DNA of 46,733 nucleotides from an uncultured Prevotella sp. (GCA_905233425.1 CAJOEC010000022.1:1-46733); one strand, 5' to 3'. Numbered from the stretch's first letter, positions 1 through 8,194 are shown. The notes: a model not told the origin generated them from the sequence alone. Made by a program: numbers and translations.

Positions 1-36
1 GAGGTCGTGTAGGAATCTTACTGTCTCGTCTGTCAT
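1..36 (-). CDS. istB: IstB-like ATPase helper of IS21 transposition (partial, 5' end)
   Basis: Only the first 12 codons are inside the window (MTDETVRFLHDL). The start is supported by an AGGA-type ribosome site about 8 nt upstream and by its position 33 nt after the istA stop, the normal istA-istB arrangement. In IS21 elements IstB is a AAA+ ATPase that assembles on target DNA and activates the IstA transposase. No ATPase motif can be seen in such a short piece, so the call rests on gene order and the N-terminal residues. Confidence 0.6.
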   Translation of the reverse strand, partial: MTDETVRFLHDL

Positions 37-69
37 AACTTGATCCTGTTAGATGGTGAATAATGCTTG

Positions 70-1650
70 TTATTTGAAATATCCGTTGCCGCGCATGTTT
101 GCGTGGTCTGTGGGTACGGGTGCGAACAGGCCCGGCTCGTCGTCGGCCTGGTGGAGGTAGTTATTCTTGAGGATGGCCTCAAACTTCTTGTAGGTGAACA
201 CGCGGTTCTCAAGGCACTGACGGCAGGTAAGGTCTACCAGACGGCCTTCGTATTTCCTGTAGGAAGCGATGATGGCACCACAGATGCGGTAGTACACCTC
301 CTCGGGATTGCTCGTGCGGCGGGGATTGAAGATCTCCGTAACATACGCCTTGCAGTCCTCCGACTGTTTGCCTGCCCATGTGATGTAGTACGCAGCACTG
401 CGCTCCGTGATGGCACGTGACTTGGAGGCAAGGTGTTCCGCCACGTGTGTGTAGCCGTACTCATGCTCTCGCCTATGTGTGGCCACCAATTGGTTGTCTA
501 CGTATATCTTCACCCATGACCGTGTGAAGATGACCTTCGCCTTGCGCCCGATATAGGCATACGGGGCACTGTAGAAGTGGGTGACCTTGTCGTGACGCAG
601 TTCCACGAAACAGTTGTTCTGTACCTTCAAATCTGCATAGTAGCGCATCTCGTAAATTTGCTCTGGAAGCGGCTTCAACTCAGGTTTCTCCATTGCATGG
701 AAACGCTCCTCACGGGTATAGGGACGTTTCTGCATGCGTGTCTGGTTGAGCATCACGTTCTGCTCCTCCACGGCCTTGTTCAAAGCCAGGAGACCGACGA
801 TGTCGCGCCCTCTGAGCCTGGCTGCGATGCGGTTGTAGGTGATACTCACGGCATCCTCGACTAGTGCCTTCTGCGTAGGTTCGCCCGGATCACAGGGCAG
901 CACTGTGAAGCCATAGTGATTGCCCATGTCCTGCAGGGCTTTGTTCAGGTCAGGCTCATGTCTGTCAGGTGTGATGACGGCTGACTTCAGGTTGTCCGGC
1001 ACCACGATGGGGGGTACACCTCCGAGATGCTCCAGACACAGGCGCAGGGCAAAGAGGAAGTCCTCCGTGCGCTGCGACGGCACACAGTATACAAAGATAT
1101 AGTCGCTGTAGGGCATGCAGGCCACAAAGACCTCAGCTTTCTTAATCTCACCCGTATCTGGGTCGATATACGGCATTTTGTCGCCTGCGAAGTCCACCAT
1201 CAGCTTCTCGCCAGGCTTGTAGGTCATGGCCAGCACAGTGGTGATGTCCTTCTGGGCCACGAGGTTTTGCTTCAGATGCTCGTAGAACTGCGACTTGCAG
1301 TAGCCGTCGGGATGTGTCTTGCGATACTCGTCATACAGCAGCTGCCGTGTTACGTGCAGCTTGCGGTTAGTGAGCTGCTCACGGAAATAGGGCAGCAGAC
1401 GAAGGAACTCCTTCATGCGCTCGTCGGTATAGGCCGGACTGCCTGCATGGAACATACCCTCCAGGACAGGGTCGTCCATCTGGAGCAGATCCTCCATCTT
1501 CCAGCCGTTGGCCTTGATGGTCTGCATATATCCATTGACGGTCTCTTTATTGATTGGTAACTGGCGGGCTATGCCGCGGTTCGACTCTCCACGCTGCTTC
1601 AGCTGCAGCACTTGCTTGATTAGGCTCATTCCTTTTACTGTTCCTGCCAT
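70..1650 (-). CDS. istA: IS21-family transposase IstA
   Basis: DDE-type transposase of 526 aa, the usual size for IstA. The N-terminal part (MAGTVKGMSLIKQVLQLKQR...) is a helix-turn-helix DNA-binding region. The middle part is an integrase core with the VDFAG stretch (first Asp) and VPDNLKS (second Asp). The C-terminal part carries the basic region typical of IS21 transposases (residues YSAPYAYIGRKAKVIF and following). The reading frame is open upstream to 1962, but the extra 104 residues are only the translated terminal repeats, so I use the ATG at 1650. The stop TAA is at 70-72 and istB follows in the same direction. The gene appears intact, so the element may be active if istB is whole. 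Confidence 0.9.
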   Translation of the reverse strand: MAGTVKGMSLIKQVLQLKQRGESNRGIARQLPINKETVNGYMQTIKANGWKMEDLLQMDDPVLEGMFHAGSPAYTDERMKEFLRLLPYFREQLTNRKLHVTRQLLYDEYRKTHPDGYCKSQFYEHLKQNLVAQKDITTVLAMTYKPGEKLMVDFAGDKMPYIDPDTGEIKKAEVFVACMPYSDYIFVYCVPSQRTEDFLFALRLCLEHLGGVPPIVVPDNLKSAVITPDRHEPDLNKALQDMGNHYGFTVLPCDPGEPTQKALVEDAVSITYNRIAARLRGRDIVGLLALNKAVEEQNVMLNQTRMQKRPYTREERFHAMEKPELKPLPEQIYEMRYYADLKVQNNCFVELRHDKVTHFYSAPYAYIGRKAKVIFTRSWVKIYVDNQLVATHRREHEYGYTHVAEHLASKSRAITERSAAYYITWAGKQSEDCKAYVTEIFNPRRTSNPEEVYYRICGAIIASYRKYEGRLVDLTCRQCLENRVFTYKKFEAILKNNYLHQADDEPGLFAPVPTDHANMRGNGYFK

Positions 1651-1707
1651 ACGTGTACTGGTGTTTGTTGATTTCCCAGTACAAAGATAGGTGTATAGCA
1701 CCAAAGA

Positions 1708-1935
1708 GTGAACGGACATGGGCCGGAAAAAGACCGAATACACCTGACCCCGTGTCACGGCTGAACGGGTATGCTCCGGAAAAGAGATGATGCCGATGGT
1801 GTCAGTCAGTCCGTCAAGTGAACGGGCATCGGGCGGAAAAGATTCGATACCCAGCTCCGTTTGAACGGATATGGGGCGGAAAAAGGTTGCTTCCGCGCCT
1901 CCGTTTTGGAGGTGAACGGGTATCAGCCGGAAAAA
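1708..1935. repeat. Five terminal repeats of the IS21 element (likely transposase-binding sites)
   Basis: Five direct copies of a 22-23 bp unit with consensus TGAACGGRYATNNNNCGGAAAAA lie near 1708, 1762, 1819, 1862 and 1912, spaced about 43-57 bp apart. IS21 elements are known for multiple repeated sequences at their ends that bind IstA, and the position just outside the istA start fits. The most conserved parts are GAACGG and CGGAAAA. Confidence 0.8.
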
Positions 1936-2034
1936 TGTCGTTTCAATGTCCATAATGTCCACTTTTTCGACCTATAGGTCATTTTGCAGGATAAAATCTC
2001 TGAAAACGCCTTTGTTTACACGCATTTCGAGCAA

Positions 2035-2262
2035 TCAAGCTGCTTGATTGCCAGATTGGCCATTCCTCAACTCAGCATTAGCCAAACGGCCAAGAGCTTT
2101 TTTCGTTCCCTTATAGCAACCCACGTATGCATCGCATGGCCTACAGATATACATCCACCCATAAGAAACTCCATGATAGACCTCCGCACTGTCTATCAGT
2201 TCCGTTTCCTTGCCGCAATATGGGCAAATCTTGCCTGTGAATATGAGTTGTCGCTTATCCAT
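2035..2262 (-). pseudogene. Zinc-finger-containing protein (DUF3268-like), C-terminally truncated
   Basis: Codes for 75 aa with a CPYCGKET zinc knuckle, then a second pair in MYICRPCDAYVGCYKG, and the LGRLANAELR stretch. This order (CPYCG, Y-x-C-x-x-CDAYVG-x-HKGT, LGxLANxELR) is that of the DUF3268 zinc-finger family as I remember it. Family members continue after ELR with a basic helix and an AHxxFDPLW-type segment. Here the frame runs into a stop after RNGQSGNQAA, so the tail is missing. The IS21 element starts about 60 bp further on, so the truncation is probably linked to that insertion or to a nearby frameshift. It lies 39 nt after the macro-like/DUF1810 gene and was probably the last gene of that operon. 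Confidence 0.55.
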
Positions 2263-2275
2263 ATATTATAAGGTC

Positions 2276-2292
2276 TCCACAAGCCTTGTGGA
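2276..2292. repeat. 17-bp palindrome TCCACAAG-C-CTTGTGGA
   Basis: A perfect 8-bp inverted repeat around one central base lies between the macro-like/DUF1810 gene and the zinc-finger remnant. No T-run follows on the minus strand, so it is not a typical terminator. Nearly the same palindrome occurs at 13951-13964, on the other side of the kinase/PP2C/VWA block. Confidence 0.6.
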
Positions 2293-2301
2293 AATGAAAT
2301 A

Positions 2302-3549
2302 CTATTCCCAAATAATCAAATCGCGTGAGAGGGCTATTCTTTTAACATCTCCGCTCTTACCAGCAATGTAGTATTGTTCGGCAATAGAAGCATCGACGTG
2401 TTCCAGAAATGCAGCCTTTATGCGTGAACACTTCTCGTTTATCGAATTAAGTGTTGGATTCGTCACGTCCTCTATGCTTCTAATTGCCCTGTCATTGAGG
2501 TCAAGAGGTTTCATCTTCAAATACAAATTCGTCAACTCCTCTCTGAAGTCTGGCAATTGCTTGAAGGCGATACCCTCTGGATGATTTAGGAACAGCAGAT
2601 AGACCGCCTTAGTTAAAGGCTCCATTCTGACCTCCCTGTTATCATAGTCTGCAAGCAGGATTGTATAATCCTTTTTTATGTTCAGTTGGCTGAGTCTGAT
2701 TTGCTGTTTCCCCTCTCTGAATCCCAACCGCCAAATGGTTTTCTCACATCTTTCCCCGTTATAGTATTTTTGTAACACTTTGTTGAAAATGTCATTAGGA
2801 GAGACCAAATCAAACAGCGTCATACAGGAACGGACTTTCAGCACATCTGGAAAGCCGAAAATGTTGTCTGCGGAAGGGTTGTTGCATTCCAACAATGCTT
2901 GCGCTATCTCACGAAGACGACCACCCAAAACGGGATGACACAAATATGCCTGGGCCTCCTCCTTACCACTGATTCCATAGAACTCTGAGTTGTAGCTATG
3001 CCCCAATCCCTTAATCTGTGGGAAGACATACCAAATCCAATGTCCTCGTTTCTGGCCGTCCTTGATTTCACGCAGAGCCATCGGATATGCGTAGTTCTGC
3101 GCATCTACAAATCGTTCCAAGTCGTAATTTGTTTCCCCGCCACTCAGACATTCTACAAAGCTTTTTGGGAGGCTGACATTATTCAACGCCATAGCATCTT
3201 TAAAGTACTGCGCCATCTCTTCGTCACGATAGCCAGCGATGCCGCACCCCACTCGTGTAACCAGAAAGAACAATTCCTGGTGCGCTTTAGCAAATGTAGT
3301 GAAACGTTCCACAGCAGATTTCACTTCCAAGTCCTTCCTGACATCCTTTCCATAGTCAACAGGAATTGCGTAGCTTTGTCCCTGCAAGCCTTCTGCCTGC
3401 CCCCATACAGCCCCAAACTTTTTGCGTGCTGTACCAGAAGCACCACCGGTATGATACCCCAATGCATTACTACCAAAGACAAAGACTTGATTGGGTAGCA
3501 ATCTGTCTATATAGTCAGGTGTGAACAACATATATTCTTTTTCTTCCAT
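2302..3549 (-). CDS. A1S_2505 macro-like domain + DUF1810 domain fusion protein
   Basis: 415 aa with three parts. Residues about 18-135 contain FVFGSNALGYHTGGASGTA and GQSYAIPVDYG, the signature of the A1S_2505-type family, which looks like a compact macro domain (glycine-rich loop after FGSN). Residues about 143-285 contain DLERFVDAQ, ALREIKDGQKRGHWIWYVFPQ and the DxxxxFxFPDVLKxRSCMTLF block, a clear DUF1810 domain. The last 130 residues (PLTKAVYLLFLNHPEGIAFKQLPDFREEL) look like a helical C-terminal domain that I have seen in other Bacteroidetes proteins but cannot name. The start is 5 nt after the PP2C stop, so the two are co-transcribed. Macro-type folds bind or remove ADP-ribose; beside a DarT-like gene it could be the protective partner, as DarG is for DarT. 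That role is inference. Confidence 0.75.
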   Translation of the reverse strand: MEEKEYMLFTPDYIDRLLPNQVFVFGSNALGYHTGGASGTARKKFGAVWGQAEGLQGQSYAIPVDYGKDVRKDLEVKSAVERFTTFAKAHQELFFLVTRVGCGIAGYRDEEMAQYFKDAMALNNVSLPKSFVECLSGGETNYDLERFVDAQNYAYPMALREIKDGQKRGHWIWYVFPQIKGLGHSYNSEFYGISGKEEAQAYLCHPVLGGRLREIAQALLECNNPSADNIFGFPDVLKVRSCMTLFDLVSPNDIFNKVLQKYYNGERCEKTIWRLGFREGKQQIRLSQLNIKKDYTILLADYDNREVRMEPLTKAVYLLFLNHPEGIAFKQLPDFREELTNLYLKMKPLDLNDRAIRSIEDVTNPTLNSINEKCSRIKAAFLEHVDASIAEQYYIAGKSGDVKRIALSRDLIIWE

Positions 3550-3554
3550 ATATT

Positions 3555-4337
3555 CTACATGATTACAAGTGAATAGTCATCATGACCAATTAATCCTTTC
3601 TTCCTTAGGCTCCTAAGATGTTGTAGAAAGTTTCCGTTGTTTCTGCAATGAAGCAACTTCTGCAGCACTTTCTTTTCAAAGTCAATCTTTCTCAAACTCA
3701 TTCCCGTTTTGACAAAGTTGCTATCCTTCGTCTGTGCATTGATTGCCTCTTGCAGTTCGTCAGCGTAGCAATCCTTATGCGCCAACTCATACATCATTAA
3801 TATATAATGGGCCAATGAGTCACTTGCAGCAAAGACTACACTGTTGCCGTGAATCTCAAATCGCCCACATTTAAACCCCTTTTCATCAGTAGGGTCTTTG
3901 CAGTTTACCAGATATGGAGGGTTATTGAAGTCAGTAATTCGGCCAAAAGTATGCTGTAAAGTTCCTGTATCCTTGTCATAGCAGAATGCGACACTATCGC
4001 CATAGCTTATCCATTGGCCATTATTCCAGACAGCAACAATAGTGGCAAATGAACCTTCGTCGTAGAACTTATTCAAGAACATTCCACCTTCTTCTTTGGC
4101 TACGGCTTCACATTCATTATAGAACGCTTCCCAAATGCCATCTATCCATTTGTCGAAGCCGCCATAATCCGTGATAGGCTCATCAGGCAGATGTTCCACG
4201 AGATACTTTGACCATCTGTCAGCAAACACGCCGCCACCTCCAGCACCATCGGAAACGGCAATCCCTCTCTCTGTTGCTTTGGCGGCATCCTCATTGATGC
4301 TGCCCTCGTCTATCTTTGCTATTGATAGTGCCTTCAT
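3555..4337 (-). CDS. PP2C-family Ser/Thr protein phosphatase
   Basis: 260 aa, the length of a bare PP2C domain with no membrane segment. Metal-binding motifs are visible in order: N15-E16-D17 (SINEDAAK), D30-G-A-G-G (VSDGAGG), the core strand YGDSVAFCYD, AASDSLAHY (the usual SDGL motif, here SDSL) and HDDYSLVIM at the C-terminus (the usual DNxT motif). These residues bind the two Mn/Mg ions that activate water for phosphoester hydrolysis. The start overlaps the stop of the DarT-VWA gene by 4 nt (ATGA), which implies translational coupling. Its likely substrates are the kinases at 8328-10703 and 12133-13875 or whatever they phosphorylate, as in VWA-PP2C-kinase triads. Confidence 0.88.
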   Translation of the reverse strand: MKALSIAKIDEGSINEDAAKATERGIAVSDGAGGGGVFADRWSKYLVEHLPDEPITDYGGFDKWIDGIWEAFYNECEAVAKEEGGMFLNKFYDEGSFATIVAVWNNGQWISYGDSVAFCYDKDTGTLQHTFGRITDFNNPPYLVNCKDPTDEKGFKCGRFEIHGNSVVFAASDSLAHYILMMYELAHKDCYADELQEAINAQTKDSNFVKTGMSLRKIDFEKKVLQKLLHCRNNGNFLQHLRSLRKKGLIGHDDYSLVIM

Positions 4338-5782
4338 TGATTCTGGTTGATATTTGTGGGGGTTCCTATATCCATCAATTTTATCAACGTAGTCGCATCA
4401 GCATTCACGCCCATTGCCACGTGCCGACCTGGTCTGTTGTCATTTAGGCAGCGAGCAATGTCTGAATTATACCGCTCTGGCAATAGGCTTGACATTTCGT
4501 ATAGCGTTTCGGCATATACATTCCCGTTGAGTTCGTCCTTGTTAATAGGACATGCAACGGTAGCCAAAGTGCGGTCGGCTGTGAAATGGATATTGAAGAG
4601 AATAACATTACCATCATTTGTGAACATCGCTTTCAGTTCATTAGCCTTCTGCATAACGACATCTTTTGGTGCATGGTTAAACTCTCCGTCTGTAACGTGT
4701 ATGATTGTGGGGGGATAGCAATCTTTGTCATGATGTTCTTCCATCCATTCCTCTAATAATTTCTTGGCATAGTCAAACGCTTCGTGATAATGAGTCCAGT
4801 TTCCATCGTGTCTGGCACTTACCCATTGCACCTGCTCCACTTCCTTGACCTGTACGCCTTTTCTTGTACGAGTTTCTTTTCTCGTAATAATCTTCGTAAA
4901 AGGATGGCTCTTCAATTCTTCAGGAGAGACAAAGCCACGTCCTTCCAGTTCTCCTTGCCACCCGCTATACGCTTCTTCACCATAACCCACGACAGCAATG
5001 TCATAGTAATGTCTGGTATCGCCCATCTTCACGCATCTCAGCACCAGTTCGTTAATCTGGTTGTTTACTATTCTTGCAGCCGCCTCTGCCATTGTCATCT
5101 CTTCTCCGTAAAGCGATGTCTTTTTCTGCATACTCACAGAGTGATCAACCAAGAAGATGAAAGCTGTCGGCGTATTTCTCGTGATTTGTGCAGTGTAAGG
5201 AATCTTTGCCTGTAGCTTCTTCGGTTGTGCAGGAATAGGAATGCCAAAGTTACCAATGTTCTTGATATACTCCAACGGTATGAAGTTCTTTACCAATATC
5301 TCCGCCTGATAGTATGGCTGTTCATCATCTGCCAAGTCAAAATGCTTACGTGCCTTTACGGACAGGAAATGTATTTGGTTGAAGTCCTCTATTGTCCCAC
5401 CAATGTTGGCACCCGACCTTGTGGCATTCATGTTGGCATATTTGCTGTCTTTCCAGAAAATCACCTCTGGGTCAATTTCCAGGATTACAGGATTGGACAA
5501 ACGCCCATCTTGCATGGCGACAAACATCATGGGATGTTGCGTAGTAAAACTCACTCTGACATAATGCTGCAGATGGTCACGTCTGTCAAGGTCTCTTGAA
5601 AGGGAACCTCCGCCTGGCTTGGCAATGCTAATTCCCTTATCGTCGCAATCGCCCCATGAATACAGGCCACCATTCTTGATAATCGACTCCAGATTGTCTC
5701 TATCTGTAAAGTGATAAAGCTTCTTTATGCCATGTTGGTCTAACACAGTCTTAAACTCTTGCCAATTGCTTTTCTTTTCCAT
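4334..5782 (-). CDS. DarT-like ADP-ribosyltransferase fused to a von Willebrand factor A domain
   Basis: 482 aa in two parts. Residues 1-180 resemble the DUF4433/DarT family of DNA ADP-ribosyltransferases: LYHFTDRDNLESIIKNGGL (H24 in the position of the NAD-binding His), the DHLQHYVRVSF...HPMMF block, and YYQAEILVKNFIPLEYI, where E161 would be the catalytic Glu. Residues about 205-440 are a VWA domain with a complete MIDAS: D213-H-S215-V-S217, the conserved VVGYG strand and HVTDGEF. A short linker rich in Pro/Gln/Lys (180-200) joins them. There is no signal peptide, so it is cytoplasmic. The gene lies 12 nt after the DUF6939-like gene and overlaps PP2C by 4 nt. VWA domains of TerY type pair with a kinase and a PP2C; carrying an ADP-ribosyltransferase makes this protein the likely effector. 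Enzyme activity is not proven by the sequence alone. Confidence 0.75.
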   Translation of the reverse strand: MEKKSNWQEFKTVLDQHGIKKLYHFTDRDNLESIIKNGGLYSWGDCDDKGISIAKPGGGSLSRDLDRRDHLQHYVRVSFTTQHPMMFVAMQDGRLSNPVILEIDPEVIFWKDSKYANMNATRSGANIGGTIEDFNQIHFLSVKARKHFDLADDEQPYYQAEILVKNFIPLEYIKNIGNFGIPIPAQPKKLQAKIPYTAQITRNTPTAFIFLVDHSVSMQKKTSLYGEEMTMAEAAARIVNNQINELVLRCVKMGDTRHYYDIAVVGYGEEAYSGWQGELEGRGFVSPEELKSHPFTKIITRKETRTRKGVQVKEVEQVQWVSARHDGNWTHYHEAFDYAKKLLEEWMEEHHDKDCYPPTIIHVTDGEFNHAPKDVVMQKANELKAMFTNDGNVILFNIHFTADRTLATVACPINKDELNGNVYAETLYEMSSLLPERYNSDIARCLNDNRPGRHVAMGVNADATTLIKLMDIGTPTNINQNQ

Positions 5783-5794
5783 ATCTGTGATTTT

Positions 5795-6337
5795 TTACAA
5801 TTGTTCTGTATATGTTTTTATTAATGACGCATGCGACAGCGGTTTTGTTGCATCTTCTATGTCACTATTTGTGTCATAGTCCAGGAGCACTATCGTTTTT
5901 CCGCTGTCACTTGCAGCTTTCAGTCTCTCTATGATGTAAGAGACCTTATTTTCCAAGACCCAATGGTATGTTGGAATATAAATCTGTTTTCTTGCTTCAA
6001 TATAGCCCAACAGTTCAGTTCCGTGCACACCCTTTCTATGACCAAGTGGCTTCCCGAATCTCCTCACCGTTCGCTTCAATCCTTTCATGGTGTCATTGGA
6101 GAACAGCGAAATGTCCACATCGCACCCCTCAAAAACTTTCAGCCCCTGCCAAACAGCTTCCACACAAGTGGCTGTGTAGCTCTCGCTGAACGGCACAGGT
6201 ATTCCACCATGCGGATAAAATGGACTCAGTTTCACCAATCCATCCTTCGCACTACTGGTTACATCTGCCAGAATCGCATCCGGATATTGCTTCAATATCG
6301 TTTCTGGCTTTTTACGCTTTGATTCTATGATAATCAT
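5795..6337 (-). CDS. Conserved protein of unknown function (DUF6939-like)
   Basis: 180 aa, soluble, no signal peptide. Conserved-looking blocks are MIIIESKRKKPETI, ILADVTS, KLSPFYPHGGIPVPFS, WQGLKVFEG, KRTVRRFGKPLGHRKG and YIPTYHWVLENK. I recall this pattern from proteins listed as DUF6939, without an assigned reaction; the name is from memory and uncertain. The many Lys/Arg/His in the middle could serve nucleotide binding, but this is a guess. It is co-transcribed with DarT-VWA (12 nt apart). Its first 76 bp are repeated at 8257-8331 right behind the kinase gene, which shows that it once followed the kinase with a 4-nt ATGA overlap. Confidence 0.6.
   Translation of the reverse strand: MIIIESKRKKPETILKQYPDAILADVTSSAKDGLVKLSPFYPHGGIPVPFSESYTATCVEAVWQGLKVFEGCDVDISLFSNDTMKGLKRTVRRFGKPLGHRKGVHGTELLGYIEARKQIYIPTYHWVLENKVSYIIERLKAASDSGKTIVLLDYDTNSDIEDATKPLSHASLIKTYTEQL
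6262..6337 (-). repeat. Direct repeat copy 1 (5' end of the DUF6939-like gene)
   Basis: The first 76 bp of the gene, including its ATG, recur at 8257-8331 with a single missing C as the only difference I can find. The two copies bracket the AlbA_2 gene. Confidence 0.9.
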
Positions 6338-6427
6338 GATATTTCTCTTAGATTCCTCTTAAACTTTACTTGAACTTTATACACCAAGTTTCTCATAATC
6401 ACCTGATGTTAAACCATTTAATTCTTA

Positions 6428-6481
6428 AGTTCTCTCAAAGTTCTCTCAAAGTTCTCTCAAAAATTATTGTTGTGAGAGAAC
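6428..6481. repeat. Three 11-bp tandem repeats plus an inverted copy after the AlbA_2 gene
   Basis: AGTTCTCTCAA is present three times head to tail at 6428-6460. An inverted copy (TGAGAGAAC) at 6473-6481 overlaps the stop of the AlbA_2 gene and can pair with the last repeat (6451-6459). On the minus strand this forms a 9-bp hairpin just behind the stop codon, then two more repeat units. It may act in termination or mRNA stability. Confidence 0.55.
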
Positions 6482-8169
6482 TACCTGCGTCTCCAAAGTT
6501 TCTTTTCTCCAAAAACAATTTCATTAGCTATTCGCAGAGCTGTCAAAAGATGGCCTATCTTTGAAACCTTCTGCTTATCTGTTAAAGCCTCTGGCAATTT
6601 CGTCATCAAAAGAGAATCAATTTCTGGGCGACTCATTGCTACATGTTGATCCAAAGCCTTCAATATAAGATCTTTGTAATAATTATCATCAAATCCCTTG
6701 TTTCGAGTGTACTCGGCTTTTTGACCTGTGGCTTTTGCCACGCTCTTCGCAATGTAGAGCGATGATTTTCTTCCTTCAACAAGCTTACGTTTTCTCAAAT
6801 AGAAGATTTCATCATCACTCAAAGGTCTGTGCATCTGCAGCCTACTGAGCATTTCTATTTCAACCAGACTGAGCATTTTGTCTTTGGTCAGAAGCATCGC
6901 GTAGTCTATGTCAATGACTTTACCAATAATCGTCACCTTTACCCTATTGTCGCTAAAATCGTAATCCGGCATTGGGAACAAACGCTCGCGTTGCTTATTA
7001 AACATTCGTCTGATACCACTTCCGATGGTATCAACCAAGCCTAATTCAACCATTGCATTGGCCAACTTTTTGTTCCTATAGTTCTCCTCTGGTGCATCGT
7101 TTTCTAACACACTCTTTATGCTGTTGGGAATGAAGCTGCCAAGATTACTGAATATGAGTCTGTCTTCTTCCTCCACCACATTTATCATACCATGACATCC
7201 GTAGTCTTGATGGGCGACGGCATTATTTAATGCCTCACGAATGATAAAGGGATCGTAGGTGTCAAGTTCTTCCGGCACCAACGAAAGAAGTGATGGATTC
7301 ATATAACGGTATTTGAAATTACGTATCTTCTTATAGACGGTTTCTACCGCAATCACAAAAGGACACGTCTCGATTGAAAAGTCTCGCTCGTTGCCAGCAG
7401 AGTCTTTATATATCCATCGGATGCGTGCAACCGCAGGTGATATAAGACTCTCGCTCTCAGAACGGCCCAATAGCAAGATAGCCGTATTTGTAATTTTACC
7501 TTTCTGCGTAATCTTGGCTTTATTGAGAAACGTTACATCGTCCCACGATTTCATCTCTTCTCTCAATTTCTCATGCTTTTTGGCATAAAGTTCACGTGCC
7601 TTCAAGATTGCATCAGGATCGAGGTCGTCGAACGTTGCATCTTTCACAATCTCTGAGCTCCAGTCTTTTTGGGAGTTATAGATTTGTCGGACATAGTCAG
7701 GGAAGTCTTTGAGTTGAGTTAAGTTGCTTTGAACGCGAACATAGGCCACCCCTTTGAAATTAACGGGTTCTCCAGTTGCAGCCTGTATCTCGAAAATCAC
7801 AACATGTTTGCCTTCATATTCGAATTCCTCTATTTCAAAGGGAATGATAGGTGAACAGTTCTTTCGCAACCACAATTCATAATCCTGGTTTCCATATTTA
7901 GCTGTCGGTATCCTAAGATTGGTTCCAACAACATTCCATGTGCCATCTTCAACACCGAGCACCAAGTAACCGTATGGCTTGTATTTTAGGCAAGCCGAAT
8001 TGGAAAGGCCTGATATGTATTTACCTACGCCCTCATATGTAATGCTACATCGAGACTCACCAATATTTGTTTTGAATTCCATCCACTCTGTCTCACCAGC
8101 ATCTCTCCGCTGACGAGCCAAAGATATGAGTTCCTCTAATAACTGATACTTTTCTTCTATTGTTCTCAT
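6481..8169 (-). CDS. AlbA_2 (Schlafen-type) domain protein with RecG-like HATPase_c_4 region and winged-helix tail
   Basis: 562 aa. Residues about 20-150 form an AlbA_2 domain (ETEWMEFKTN near the start, then KYISGLSNSACLKYKPYGYLVLGVEDGT). A middle region follows with VAYVRVQSNLTQLKDFPDYVRQIY. Residues about 310-420 carry FIIREALNNAVAHQDYG and GSGIRRMF, the HATPase_c_4 region of the family often mislabelled 'RecG-like'. The C-terminus has winged-helix-like segments (LSLVEIEMLSRLQMHRPLSDDEI). Such proteins occur as regulators or nucleic-acid-binding parts in defence islands. The gene has its own TAACTTTG -7 box and lies between the two copies of a 75-bp repeat, so it seems to have entered the operon later than its neighbours. 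Confidence 0.8.
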   Translation of the reverse strand: MRTIEEKYQLLEELISLARQRRDAGETEWMEFKTNIGESRCSITYEGVGKYISGLSNSACLKYKPYGYLVLGVEDGTWNVVGTNLRIPTAKYGNQDYELWLRKNCSPIIPFEIEEFEYEGKHVVIFEIQAATGEPVNFKGVAYVRVQSNLTQLKDFPDYVRQIYNSQKDWSSEIVKDATFDDLDPDAILKARELYAKKHEKLREEMKSWDDVTFLNKAKITQKGKITNTAILLLGRSESESLISPAVARIRWIYKDSAGNERDFSIETCPFVIAVETVYKKIRNFKYRYMNPSLLSLVPEELDTYDPFIIREALNNAVAHQDYGCHGMINVVEEEDRLIFSNLGSFIPNSIKSVLENDAPEENYRNKKLANAMVELGLVDTIGSGIRRMFNKQRERLFPMPDYDFSDNRVKVTIIGKVIDIDYAMLLTKDKMLSLVEIEMLSRLQMHRPLSDDEIFYLRKRKLVEGRKSSLYIAKSVAKATGQKAEYTRNKGFDDNYYKDLILKALDQHVAMSRPEIDSLLMTKLPEALTDKQKVSKIGHLLTALRIANEIVFGEKKLWRRR

Positions 8170-8186
8170 ATTTTATATTCTTTCTG

Positions 8187-8194
8187 CAAAGTTA
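8187..8194 (-). promoter_or_regulatory. Bacteroidetes -7 box (TAACTTTG) before the AlbA_2 gene
   Basis: Minus-strand TAACTTTG lies about 18 nt upstream of the ATG and matches TAnnTTTG exactly. The expected TTG about 20 nt further upstream is not seen, so this is a partial match. Confidence 0.5.

Larger units (their letters stand above)
1..1970 (-). mobile_element. IS21-family insertion sequence, one end only
   Basis: The element holds istA and the first codons of istB in the usual istA-istB order on the minus strand, followed by a run of terminal repeats at 1708-1935. The other end lies left of the window. The outer tip is probably between 1936 and 1975, where the sequence loses similarity to the repeats, but I cannot fix it without the opposite end or a target-site duplication. 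It sits directly downstream of a truncated zinc-finger gene, which suggests that it inserted into or next to the AT-rich conflict block. Confidence 0.8.

Noticed and set aside
1651..1962. Longer IstA start at 1962 adding 104 residues
   Set aside because: The extra residues are only the translated IS end repeats; the family N-terminus begins at 1650.
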